Assembly: GCA_026391455.1 (NCBI GenBank)
Contig: JAPLEH010000070.1
Span: 62,001-126,000 of the forward strand
From: Bacteroidota bacterium
Lineage (GTDB): Bacteria; Bacteroidota; Bacteroidia; Chitinophagales; Chitinophagaceae
Direction of reading: 5' to 3'
DNA: 64,000 bases
Shown here: positions 1-7,344 of the stretch, one piece after another
How positions within the stretch are numbered: the stretch's first letter is position 1
How the letters are laid out: the number at the start of each line of letters is the position of its first letter
Notes under the pieces: generated by a model
What the model was told of the DNA's origin: nothing
Databases searched by the model: none
The model's input: the letters and a program-made list of their open reading frames with translations, nothing else
Program-made: the position numbers and the translations under genes

Positions 1-529
1 CCACATCGGTGGTAATGGCAAAAGACAAGTATACAGTACCCCACATGAGGCCCAGGTTACAACTATTGCCTTTCATGTCATCGAAACTGATGGTGAATGT
101 TTCGATGGGGAAGGGGAGTTGAAAAGGTTTTACTTTCAAACGAACCACATCCTGGTCCAGCTTGTAAGCATCAGGACTTGTAACGTCGGTTTGTTTGGAA
201 ATGATGATGGTCCACTCTGCAGGATCAGGTATAGAAAGCAAACCATATTTACCAGCAGGGATCTTGGTACCGCCGATGGTCACTTCGTCACCAAAAGTGA
301 GGGTGGTAGCGGCATTGGCGCCTGTTCTCCATACTTTACCAGTAGGTGCCAGGTCGATATATAATTTTCTTCCTTTCAATCCGGGACGGGAATAGGACAA
401 TTCGATACTGGAGATACCGAAATTTTGTTTAATGGTTTGTGTGGGACTGGGTTGCGGTGTGGTCAGTTGCTGTGCGTCTGCAACGAATACACCTGCGAGT
501 GCGCTAATGGCAAGAATTAATCTTTTCAT
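1..529 (-). CDS. DUF2911 family secreted protein, C-terminus cut by window edge
   Basis: About 176 codons are visible on the minus strand; the 3' end lies outside the window. The protein begins MKRLILAISALAGVFVADAQ, a clear Sec signal peptide ending in an ADA-Q cleavage site, so the mature protein is exported. The mature part carries the run 'SYSRPGLKGRK' followed by 'GKVWRTGANAAT' and 'IPAGKYGL', the hallmark order of DUF2911 proteins of Bacteroidota. Their biochemical function is unknown; the fold is a small all-beta domain. The ATG lies about 20 bases downstream of a TACCTTTG box, which fits this start. Family assignment is confident, role is not. Confidence 0.85.
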   Translation of the reverse strand, partial: MKRLILAISALAGVFVADAQQLTTPQPSPTQTIKQNFGISSIELSYSRPGLKGRKLYIDLAPTGKVWRTGANAATTLTFGDEVTIGGTKIPAGKYGLLSIPDPAEWTIIISKQTDVTSPDAYKLDQDVVRLKVKPFQLPFPIETFTISFDDMKGNSCNLGLMWGTVYLSFAITTDV

Positions 530-549
530 ACGTGGTTTTTTTGTGTACG

Positions 550-557
550 CAAAGGTA
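550..557 (-). promoter_or_regulatory. Putative -7 promoter box of the DUF2911 gene
   Basis: On the minus strand the octamer reads TACCTTTG, a match to the Bacteroidota vegetative -7 consensus TAnnTTTG (established knowledge). It lies about 20 bases upstream of the start codon, leaving a short leader. No convincing -33 TTTG was identified by eye. Confidence 0.55.
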
Positions 558-641
558 GGGAAGATGCGGGTACCAATGATGAGTTGAATTATACCGACAC
601 TGACAGGCGATATTCGATAAGTGAGGGAAAAATCAGGAAGT

Positions 642-1415
642 TCATTCCTCATTTCCCGTATCGGAAAAAGGAGGAGATACCGTCATCGTGGAAGTAAACG
701 GACCTTTGTAACCGGAGAGGTCCATCGGTGCAAAGGAAATTTCATACTGGTGACCTTCGGTAAAGTTAAATCCCCCGGTACACATGCCATGACCGATCAT
801 GATCGTGCCTTCCTTGTCGGAGGCAACGATAAATTCAGTAGTAAGCCCATTGTTTTTGTCTTTCAGGCTGGCAAGCACATAAGCGGATAATGCCGTTTTA
901 TTTGGCAGACTGTAATAGATCCATTGCGCGGGGCCGCATCCGTACGAAACCATTGTTTTCTTCGTTTCCACGGGCAGACCGCTAAATAAAAGCGGGGTAT
1001 TGGCAGGTGCTGCGGAGCCGGTAAACATATACGGCATCATCTTTTTTGCGGCTATATCAAAGTAGGTGACCTCGCCGTCTTCCTTCTTCAGATGATCGAT
1101 CTCTAATGAATATCTTTTGCCTTCCGCCGGTTTAATTGTCAGTAGCAGGATCACTTGTGTAATATTGTATCCACCGGTCAATGTTTGAATCACTTTAAGG
1201 GGAATCTTTTCTTTTCCGGATTGAAGATATGCGGGGTATCGCACATTCAGTTTATGGGCAACTTGTTGACTGTTCATATAAAATTCCAATATGATGACAG
1301 AACGGTCATAGATCATCCGGTTGTCTCCCACTACTCCGATGCCATTGCTTCCGCATTTTGCAAAGCAGGATGCAGAAAGGAAAAATAAGAGTATGGATAA
1401 AACTGCAGAACGCAT
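642..1415 (-). CDS. Secreted protein of unknown function
   Basis: 257 residues. The start MRSAVLSILLFFLSASCFAK is a Sec signal peptide with a likely cleavage after CFA; a lipoprotein reading is possible but less likely because no canonical lipobox is clear. The mature protein is rich in beta-strand-like alternation and has a few cysteines (in 'YGCGPAQW' and 'GHGMCTGGF') that could form a periplasmic disulfide. I recognise no family. It lies 12 bases downstream of the anti-sigma/TonB fusion gene on the same strand, so the two are probably cotranscribed and it may work at the envelope with it. Function unknown. Confidence 0.7.
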   Translation of the reverse strand: MRSAVLSILLFFLSASCFAKCGSNGIGVVGDNRMIYDRSVIILEFYMNSQQVAHKLNVRYPAYLQSGKEKIPLKVIQTLTGGYNITQVILLLTIKPAEGKRYSLEIDHLKKEDGEVTYFDIAAKKMMPYMFTGSAAPANTPLLFSGLPVETKKTMVSYGCGPAQWIYYSLPNKTALSAYVLASLKDKNNGLTTEFIVASDKEGTIMIGHGMCTGGFNFTEGHQYEISFAPMDLSGYKGPFTSTMTVSPPFSDTGNEE

Positions 1416-1427
1416 GCTTTGGGCGCA

Positions 1428-2864
1428 TTAAAAATTAACGGTGACAGTAGTACGTCCTTTAGCAGCCGCTTTCCTTTTCCATTTAGGGCCGTTTTTTATC
1501 AGGCGGATAGCTTCCTGATCGCATTTATCGCAGAGTGATTTTTCGACTTTGATATTTATGGGTTCGCCATATTTATCCACTTCAAACGAAACCTGTACAG
1601 ACCCGTTGGCGTTTTGCCTGGATTTAATGTCTTCCGGCACTTCCAGGTTATTCACCAGGTATGCATCATAATTTTCCCATCCATCTGCTGGTTCGGGTTC
1701 CAGTAAGGTGCGGTTCGCATCGCGGTTGCGGGCGGCCACGTTGGGCTTTTGATTGCTGATAACCACGGTGGAAAGATTGCGGTCTTCATGCAGCACAATT
1801 TTATTTCCGCTCTGTGTATTTCTGAGTTGTACCTGGTTGTTTGAAAAGCCAATAGATTTGATTTGCACATTCAAAACCGTATCCGGCGAAGTGAAATTGA
1901 AATATCCGTTGGCGTCTGTATAGGTACCAGCTTTATCTTCGATATTGGTGACATTGGCAAAGGGCACTCCGGCGTTATTGGCATCCGTAACCCGGCCACG
2001 AAATATATTGTTACGTTGATTGCGGTAGCTGGTTTCATCAGCCCTGCGCTTCAGTGCCAGGCTTCGTTCAGCTTCGTCTTTTTTCCGGTCGGCATCTGTT
2101 TCCAGGCCTTCACCGGTTTTGATATCGCCGATTGTACCTTGTATCAGGGGCGCTGTTTTTGTTTCTTTTGCTGCAGCAACATCTTTTACTCCGGGAGCTG
2201 CGGCAGGAACAGTTCTGTTTTTTTCTTCCAAAGCTTTGCCCATGTCATCGGTTATCGGTGCTGGTTTATTCACGGGATTACCCGCTGTGGATTTTGTTTC
2301 CTCTGCCTTACTGAAACTTCCTTCGGGGGTAGAGGTAAGGGTGGAGGGCTTGTCTGTTGCGGCTTCCGTTTGTAACGTTGTAGTTACAGTGTTCGTTGTG
2401 GAGGTATTGTTTTCTGTACCAGTATTTGCAGCTTTATCTTTTTCTGTGGGCAAGGCGCTATCAGGCGTGTTGATGGCCGGGGTTGCGGGTTGGTCTGCCT
2501 TTGCAATACCACCTTTATCCTTGTTAGTAAAGATCAATTGATTGGCCAGCAATCCTGCTCCGCCAATGATAAGAACGGCCACCGCTGCCCGCAACCAGGG
2601 GATGCGGCGTTGTGGTCCGGTGCTCATGGGTACCACCCGCGAATCATGTTGGTCCACCCGTACGGCGAGTTTTTCTTTGAGCAGGGCAATATCTGCCGCG
2701 GCATTTATTCCGGGCAGGGCGTATCCTTCCAGGGCATCTGCCAGAAAAGGATCATCCAGTGCGGCTTTTTCAAGGGCATGCCTTTCCGTATTAGAAAGAA
2801 GCCCCTTGTGATATTTTTCAATATCGGCGGCGCTGAATGCGGGTATGTTATTATCGTTTGCCAT
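1428..2864 (-). CDS. Membrane anti-sigma-like / CarboxypepD_reg / TonB C-terminal fusion
   Basis: 478 residues. The N-terminal ~80 residues are cytoplasmic and helical, resembling the start of Bacteroidota anti-sigma proteins ('IEKYHKGLLSNTERHALE'). One membrane segment sits at about 90-111. A long Thr/Ala/Lys/Glu-rich periplasmic linker follows, then a CarboxypepD_reg-like beta domain near 288-355 ('GRVTDANNAGVPFANV'), then a TonB_C-like domain ('VPEDIKSRQNANGSVQVSF' to the end). The gene is downstream of and on the same strand as an ECF sigma factor gene, so it likely restrains that sigma factor and passes an outer-membrane or energy signal (inference). An annotation pipeline may call it simply 'energy transducer TonB'. 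Domain calls are by eye. Confidence 0.75.
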   Translation of the reverse strand: MANDNNIPAFSAADIEKYHKGLLSNTERHALEKAALDDPFLADALEGYALPGINAAADIALLKEKLAVRVDQHDSRVVPMSTGPQRRIPWLRAAVAVLIIGGAGLLANQLIFTNKDKGGIAKADQPATPAINTPDSALPTEKDKAANTGTENNTSTTNTVTTTLQTEAATDKPSTLTSTPEGSFSKAEETKSTAGNPVNKPAPITDDMGKALEEKNRTVPAAAPGVKDVAAAKETKTAPLIQGTIGDIKTGEGLETDADRKKDEAERSLALKRRADETSYRNQRNNIFRGRVTDANNAGVPFANVTNIEDKAGTYTDANGYFNFTSPDTVLNVQIKSIGFSNNQVQLRNTQSGNKIVLHEDRNLSTVVISNQKPNVAARNRDANRTLLEPEPADGWENYDAYLVNNLEVPEDIKSRQNANGSVQVSFEVDKYGEPINIKVEKSLCDKCDQEAIRLIKNGPKWKRKAAAKGRTTVTVNF

Positions 2865-2877
2865 AAGGCAGTACTAA

Positions 2878-3062
2878 TTCAAAAGTAAAAAACTCAAATT
2901 CCAAAAGGACAAATTCCAAATCCCAAAACCACAAATTCCAAATACTAAAATCCCAAATTCCAAAAGGACAAATTCCAAATTCCAAAAGGACAAATTCCAA
3001 GAAGACAAATTCCAAATTCCAGAAACCGGAAATCCAAAATCTAAAATCTAAAACCTAAAACC
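2878..3062. repeat. Low-complexity array of 'AAATTCCAAA'-type words
   Basis: Between the sigma factor gene and its partner lies a run of imperfect short units such as CAAATTCCAAAAGGA, ending in variants like AATCTAAAAC. Units are about 10-18 bases and degenerate. It codes for nothing plausible. Comparable word-like arrays with different words occur elsewhere in the window. Confidence 0.8.
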
Positions 3063-3088
3063 TGTCTAGCTTTAGGCATGCCTGCCGC

Positions 3089-3655
3089 CTACTTCCCCTC
3101 CATACAATTCTTCAAATTCCTCCGGCCATTCTGTATCAGGCTACGTACCTGGTTCCATTCCTGACCTGTCTGTTCCACTATTTCGTTATAACATTTTCCT
3201 TCCAGGTAAAAGAGCTGGATGGCTTCCCGTTGCTCTTTGGCCAGGGTGCCGAGGCAGTTTTCCATTTTTTTGAAATTCTCCTCTTTTTCGAGCACACCAT
3301 TCAGATGCACATTTTCCTCCGATTGCATAAGCTCGGTCTTAAACTCCACGGTTTTCATGTTTTTAGGGGTTCGGAGCTGCATGAGACAGTGATTTTTAGC
3401 CACCTGGTGCAGCCAACCCTTAAAATTGTCCACTTCGTGCTTTTTCAATTTTGATACCAATTCCTCGAAGATCAGCATCACGCTGTCGCGGGCGGTCTCG
3501 GCCTCCTTATAATATTTGAGGCATACCCCGTAAACCAGTTCCATATAGCGCTGATACAATTCACCCAGCACGGTCATGTCGCTGGATTCTTTGTATTGGG
3601 CTACCAGTTCTTTGTCAGTTAGCGTGTTATGAGATATGTGCTTGATGAATGCCAA
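3089..3655 (-). CDS. ECF-type RNA polymerase sigma factor
   Basis: 188 residues. Region 2 spans about 28-95 ('LYQRYMELVYGVCLKYYK', then 'FKGWLHQVAKNHCL'), which binds core polymerase and the -10 element. Region 4 spans about 130-185 with a helix-turn-helix ('LEGKCYNEIVEQTG', 'QVRSLIQNGRRNLKN'), which binds -35. It directs transcription of a small regulon in the cytoplasm. The start codon is TTG: the upstream frame meets a stop before any ATG, and the next in-frame ATG (residue 27) would remove the conserved beginning. The probable anti-sigma/TonB partner follows on the same strand after a repeat array. The region 4 helix-turn-helix is somewhat divergent ('TGQEWNQVRS'). Confidence 0.88.
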   Translation of the reverse strand: MAFIKHISHNTLTDKELVAQYKESSDMTVLGELYQRYMELVYGVCLKYYKEAETARDSVMLIFEELVSKLKKHEVDNFKGWLHQVAKNHCLMQLRTPKNMKTVEFKTELMQSEENVHLNGVLEKEENFKKMENCLGTLAKEQREAIQLFYLEGKCYNEIVEQTGQEWNQVRSLIQNGRRNLKNCMEGK

Positions 3656-3918
3656 TGGGTAAAATTAATAAATAAATGCAAGGAAACCAGCTTTGTTGAA
3701 ATGGCTTCCCATCCGCCAGATTTGATCTGAAGGGGCTATTTATTTTAAAGAAAAGCTGGCGGCAGTTGTTAAAAAAATGTTGTGCCCGTAAAAAGCCTTT
3801 GTGCAATCAGCACGAAGTCGGCATCAGGAAGAACAACCACCGATGCAGGAACCCGATCGATCCGGCATCCATGGTCTGGCCACACACACAATTCTATTAA
3901 TCTTAAAAAGAAAGCATA
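3656..3918. promoter_or_regulatory. Divergent intergenic region with an inverted repeat
   Basis: This gap separates the minus-strand sigma factor gene from the plus-strand vWA gene, so both promoters should lie here. A perfect 7-bp inverted repeat CCGCCAG (3713-3719) / CTGGCGG (3756-3762) flanks an AT-rich spacer and could be an operator or a stem. I saw no exact TAnnTTTG box, which would fit control by an alternative sigma factor, but this is inference. Confidence 0.35.
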
Positions 3919-5841
3919 ATGAAAAAGTTATTATTATTAATAACCCCACTGATCCTTATTCTACTTGCATTCCGGCCCGTTACGATGCATACGGTATCCG
4001 GTACGGTAACGGATGAAAAAGGAAGCCCCATTGCGGGTGTTAGTATTCGTATAAAAGGAACCAATACAGGAACCAGTGCTGATCATAACGGGCAGTTTAA
4101 ACTCACTTCACCCTCCGATAAAGCCATCCTCATCTTTTCTGGTGTGGGGTATGAAACGATGGAAGTACAGATTGCCGGTCGATCCACAGTAAATGTGACC
4201 ATGAAGGCCAGCGTCAATTTGGGTACGGAGGTGGTGGTAACCGCTATGGGGCAAAGCCGGAAAAAACATTCGTTGGGATATGCTACCGTAAACCGGGGTG
4301 TATATAACCAGCCCGCACCAGTTGCTACCAATGGCGATATCAGCACCTATTATCATGATATGGAACGATTGAAGGAAGAACCCAACCGGGAAGGATATGA
4401 TAAGATCACCGAGAATCGTTTTTTAAAAGTGACCGATAATCCGCTCTCTACTTTTTCTATTGATGTGGATGCAGCATCTTATTCCAACGTGCGCCGCTTG
4501 CTGAATCAGGGACAATTGCCTCCGGCCGGTGCCGTACGCATCGAAGAGATGGTGAACTATTTCAAATATGAATATCCTCAGCCCACAGTTAAAGACCCTT
4601 TTTCCATACAAACAGAAATATCAGACGCACCCTGGAATCCCGAACATAAACTGGTATTGATCGGGCTACAGGGTAAAAAAATACCAGTGGAAAGTCTGCC
4701 TGCATCCAATCTCGTTTTTCTGATCGATGTATCTGGCTCCATGCAGGGGCCCGACCGGTTGGGTCTGGTAAAATCATCCATGAAACTGCTGGTGGATCAA
4801 TTGCGCGAAGAAGACAAAGTGGCGATGGTGGTATATGCCGGTGCAGCGGGATTGGTATTGCCTCCTACCAGTGGTATCAATAAAATAAAGATCAAAGAAG
4901 CGATCGATAACCTCGAAGCCGGAGGCTCTACCGCCGGAGGAGCAGGCATACGCCTGGCTTATAAAACAGCTAAAGAATATTTTGTAAAGAAAGGTAACAA
5001 CCGTGTGATCCTTTGTACGGATGGTGATTTCAATGTGGGTGAAAGCAGTGATGATGCCATGGAGCGCCTGATAGAAGAAGAACGTAAAAGCGGTGTGTTT
5101 CTTACCGTATTGGGATACGGATCCGGTAACTACCAGGATGCAAAAATGCAAAAGCTTGCTGATAAAGGCAATGGCAATCATGCCTATATTGATGGACTGA
5201 GTGAAGCGAAGAAAGTACTGGTGAATGAATTTGGCGGTACGCTCTTTACCATTGCCAAAGATGTGAAACTGCAGATCGAATTCAACCCAGAAAAAGTAGC
5301 CGGCTATCGCCTTATTGGCTATGAGAACAGGATGCTTGCCAAAGAAGATTTCAATGATGATAAAAAAGATGCCGGTGAACTCGGAAGCGGGCATACCGTA
5401 ACCGCCCTCTATGAAATTATTCCTGCGTGTGTGGAAAGTGAATTTCTGCAGCAGGTAGATACGCTGAAATACCAGCAACAGGTACAGCCGCTCAGCAAAA
5501 CAAAATATGCCGGTGAGATCATGACCGTAAAGTTCAGGTATAAAGCACCGGACGGAGACCTGAGTCAACTGATCGAACATCCCGTAAAGGACAATGAGAT
5601 CAAACTGGCAAAAACATCTGATAATTTCCGTTTTGCAGCAGCCGTTGCTGAATTTGGATTGCTGTTGCGCAATTCCACTTTCAAATCATCATCATCTTAC
5701 AGCAATGTATTGAACCTGGCCCGTAAAGCAAAGGGCACAGATGAAGAGGGATACCGTGCCGAATTCATCCGGATGGTGGTGAATGCGCAGACGCTGGCGA
5801 AAACAACAACTGACAAAGCAGATGATGATGATAGTGAATAG
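3919..5841 (+). CDS. vWA-domain protein with N-terminal CarboxypepD_reg domain (YfbK-like)
   Basis: 640 residues. A signal peptide (about 1-24) is followed by a CarboxypepD_reg-like domain (about 26-100; 'GTVTDEKGSPIAGVSIRIKG'), a linker, a conserved N-terminal vWA-associated region (about 140-240; 'NPLSTFSIDVDAASYSNVRR'), a vWA domain (about 260-430) and a C-terminal region of the kind found in YfbK-like proteins. The metal-ion-dependent adhesion site is intact: D270-V-S272-G-S274-M. YfbK-like vWA proteins are secreted or envelope proteins of unknown ligand. It is divergent from the sigma factor gene. The ATG follows the AT-rich sequence AAAGAAAGCATA, common before Bacteroidota starts. Confidence 0.88.
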   Translation: MKKLLLLITPLILILLAFRPVTMHTVSGTVTDEKGSPIAGVSIRIKGTNTGTSADHNGQFKLTSPSDKAILIFSGVGYETMEVQIAGRSTVNVTMKASVNLGTEVVVTAMGQSRKKHSLGYATVNRGVYNQPAPVATNGDISTYYHDMERLKEEPNREGYDKITENRFLKVTDNPLSTFSIDVDAASYSNVRRLLNQGQLPPAGAVRIEEMVNYFKYEYPQPTVKDPFSIQTEISDAPWNPEHKLVLIGLQGKKIPVESLPASNLVFLIDVSGSMQGPDRLGLVKSSMKLLVDQLREEDKVAMVVYAGAAGLVLPPTSGINKIKIKEAIDNLEAGGSTAGGAGIRLAYKTAKEYFVKKGNNRVILCTDGDFNVGESSDDAMERLIEEERKSGVFLTVLGYGSGNYQDAKMQKLADKGNGNHAYIDGLSEAKKVLVNEFGGTLFTIAKDVKLQIEFNPEKVAGYRLIGYENRMLAKEDFNDDKKDAGELGSGHTVTALYEIIPACVESEFLQQVDTLKYQQQVQPLSKTKYAGEIMTVKFRYKAPDGDLSQLIEHPVKDNEIKLAKTSDNFRFAAAVAEFGLLLRNSTFKSSSSYSNVLNLARKAKGTDEEGYRAEFIRMVVNAQTLAKTTTDKADDDDSE

Positions 5842-5867
5842 TATCCCGATAGCTATCAGGAAGTGAA

Positions 5868-6139
5868 TAGCGTGTCCGCCGTGGCGGATGAATAGATGAT
5901 AGATGATAGTGTCTAACGGCCCAGGGTTTGGGCTCTGCGAAACTTGTAGTTTCGCAGTTTTTTTTATTGCCTGTGGCAATGTTTTGAATATAAATGGCCA
6001 AAGGCCATAGAATAGTATTGCCAGACAGCAAGTCTGGCATAGCGGGTTATCAATTCCTTGGCGGTGTAAGGGACGCAGATAGACAGACAAGTCTTGAAAT
6101 GTATCAACGTTATAAAAAATACGATGCCGTATTTTTATA
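5868..6139. repeat. Cluster of short hairpin-forming repeats
   Basis: This gap holds a chain of short perfect or near-perfect palindromes: TCCGCC/GGCGGA near 5873-5886, GCCC/GGGC just before 5934, a 10-bp stem at 5935-5957, ATTGCC/GGCAAT at 5966-5980, ATGGCC/GGCCAT at 5994-6008, TGCCAGAC/GTCTGGCA at 6019-6039, and TATAAAAAATACG/CGTATTTTTATA at 6111-6139 with one bulge. Most loops are 3-5 bases. The 10-bp stem followed by eight T acts as a terminator. The rest looks like interspersed palindromic elements. Confidence 0.7.
5935..5965 (+). terminator. Rho-independent terminator after the vWA gene
   Basis: Perfect 10-bp stem CTGCGAAACT / AGTTTCGCAG with a TGT loop, followed by eight T. It lies about 95 bases after the vWA stop codon. 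Confidence 0.8.
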
Positions 6140-6163
6140 CAGAAAAAATCCTAATTTTATGAA

Positions 6164-6337
6164 ATGAAAAAAGAAGAAACAAACTCAAACGAAATGGTAA
6201 AAGTATCCGAATCCGGACTTTTGTCTTTAGTAGTTTCAAAACTCAAGGGCAGGGTTTTGTTTCCTCAAAAGATTGAAGATGCTAAGAAGTATTTGCAAAC
6301 GCTGAAGGTTGAGATTCCAAAAACTTCTACCCAATAA
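6164..6337 (+). CDS. Small protein, 57 residues, unknown
   Basis: ATG to TAA encodes MKKEETNSNEMVKVSESGLL and continues through 'VSKLKGRVLFPQKIEDAKKY' to 'KTSTQ'. It is charged and without a signal peptide or membrane segment, so probably cytoplasmic, with a likely helix in 'KIEDAKKYLQTLKVE'. A perfect hairpin with a T tract begins five bases after the stop, which supports it as an expressed unit. An AT-rich segment typical of Bacteroidota leaders precedes the ATG. I recognise no family, so the function is unknown. Confidence 0.6.
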   Translation: MKKEETNSNEMVKVSESGLLSLVVSKLKGRVLFPQKIEDAKKYLQTLKVEIPKTSTQ

Positions 6338-6342
6338 ATTGT

Positions 6343-6370
6343 AAGGTGTCTTTATATGACACCTTTTTTT
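6343..6370 (+). terminator. Terminator of the 57-residue protein gene
   Basis: Perfect stem AGGTGTC / GACACCT with a 7-base loop, running into seven T. It directly follows the stop codon of the small gene. Confidence 0.8.
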
Positions 6371-6423
6371 CTGCCCGGGCTGATGAAATTGCCTCTACTA
6401 AATCCTGATACAATTTTCAAAAA

Positions 6424-6546
6424 ATGAAACTTGATACAGCTGGTAAACCAGGTCTGTCTGCAGAATGATCCGGTTTTTTCAATCAGTTAAATAAAAAGAT
6501 AGGCGATTACGGTTATCCGTACAAAACGCAAGAGGCAATCCCGTAA
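6424..6546 (+). pseudogene. Small ORF interrupted by an in-frame TGA
   Basis: Reading from ATG, 14 codons (MKLDTAGKPGLSAE) reach a TGA at 6466-6468. The same frame then continues for 25 more sense codons ('SGFFNQLNKKIGDYGYPYKT...') to TAA. A strong terminator starts right after the second stop, so the end of the transcript fits the longer frame. It may be a small gene broken by one substitution, a 14-residue peptide with a chance extension, or noncoding. Nothing indicates recoding, and no selenocysteine machinery was seen here. Confidence 0.3.
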
Positions 6547-6548
6547 TT

Positions 6549-6588
6549 TCCCCCCGGCTTGCTACAGCATACCAGGGGGATTTTTTTT
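6549..6588 (+). terminator. Terminator with C-rich/G-rich stem
   Basis: CCCCCCGG pairs with CC-A-GGGGG around a loop containing GCTACAGC, followed by A and eight T on the plus strand. It ends the unit that contains the interrupted small ORF. Confidence 0.7.
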
Positions 6589-6599
6589 ATGGGGTGGGT

Positions 6600-6833
6600 T
6601 TATACCTGCGTTGGGGCGGCGGTGGTGACTGATTCCCATATACGGGTGTAGAGCAGGAAGCTCTTTTCCAGTTCAAACAGGGTGTATTTCCAATCTCCAT
6701 CGAACTCGGCGGTGTTTACGATATGCATAAAGGCTTTGGCGCTGGAGATGATATTGTCAACTACAAAGAGGTCGTTGTTGCCATCGAGCAGGGCCTCCAT
6801 TACCTGTGCAGGGGTGGGTGCGGGCTGAGTCAT
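6600..6833 (-). CDS. Small protein, 77 residues, unknown
   Basis: Begins MTQPAPTPAQVMEALLDGNN and continues with mixed helical sequence ('NIISSAKAFMHIVNTAEFDG', 'KYTLFELEKSFLLYTRIWES'). No signal peptide, metal site or known motif is visible, and it is probably cytoplasmic. The long, highly structured sequence immediately upstream on the same strand, including a 7-bp inverted repeat abutting the start codon, suggests RNA-level control of this gene. The opposite strand also has an overlapping open frame, but its composition is less protein-like. I do not recognise the family. Confidence 0.55.
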   Translation of the reverse strand: MTQPAPTPAQVMEALLDGNNDLFVVDNIISSAKAFMHIVNTAEFDGDWKYTLFELEKSFLLYTRIWESVTTAAPTQV

Positions 6834-7036
6834 AGTGTAAGGGGTTTGGTGGGGCAGAAAAAAATACGGTCCTGCCTGTCCCGTTGCGTTACACTAGATC
6901 ATAGCAGTAGCCCCATTACAGGACTACACGGGGGTGCAGAACCGATATCGGTTAAAGTTGCAGGCATAAAAAAGCCTGCAACTTGTAGAAGCAGGATATA
7001 TCCTGCTATGATCCAATATAACGCGGAGTAAAAGTA
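6834..7036 (-). promoter_or_regulatory. Strongly structured putative 5' leader with nested inverted repeats
   Basis: Upstream of the 77-residue gene on the minus strand lie nested repeats: AGTGTAA (6834-6840)/TTACACT (6889-6895); GATCATAGCAG (6897-6907)/CTGCTATGATC (7003-7013); ACCGATATCGGT (6941-6952); AAGTTGCAGGC (6955-6965)/GCCTGCAACTT (6974-6984); and the 18-bp palindrome 6990-7007. The 18-bp palindrome and the 11-bp outer pair use overlapping bases, so they exclude each other, as in a switching leader. A weak -7-like box TACTTTTA on the minus strand (7036-7029) would start RNA just outside the outer arm. It matches no riboswitch that I recognise. Function is inference. Confidence 0.45.
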
Positions 7037-7344
7037 GGGAATAGAATGATATGAATTTAAAAACTACGTAGGCAGTTTTTTAAGAAATTTTGGGGAGAGA
7101 AAAATACCATGTTTTAGGTATTGTGTGGGTGGGGGGATGGGTGTATGTTCGGGGTAATATCCAGGAGTAAACGTTTATAAACGGTTGCAATCGGAAATGG
7201 GTTTGGTGGATTGTCCTATCGACAATCCGAAATGTATTACTCTATTACATTAGTGTTCAATGATGGATATTATTTGAAGGATACGTCTAATAGCATAAAT
7301 ATACGTGTTGGCTGCAAGTTTTATCGACACACTAAAAATTCAGT
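7037..7344. other. Intergenic region at the left edge of the AT-rich island
   Basis: No convincing gene. It contains the palindrome CGTTTATAAACG (7172-7183) and a perfect 8-bp hairpin GGATTGTC/GACAATCC (7208-7228) without a T tract. Base composition shifts towards AT here. The promoter of the following gene should lie in the last 100 bases, but I see no exact -7 box. Confidence 0.4.

Noticed and set aside
6466-6468. TGA as a selenocysteine codon
   Set aside because: No SECIS-like element was recognised and no Sec machinery is in the window; mutation or a plain stop is simpler.
6723-7031. 102-codon plus-strand ORF overlapping the 77-residue gene and the structured leader
   Set aside because: It runs through perfect palindromes and has Gly/Ser/Cys-rich shadow composition.
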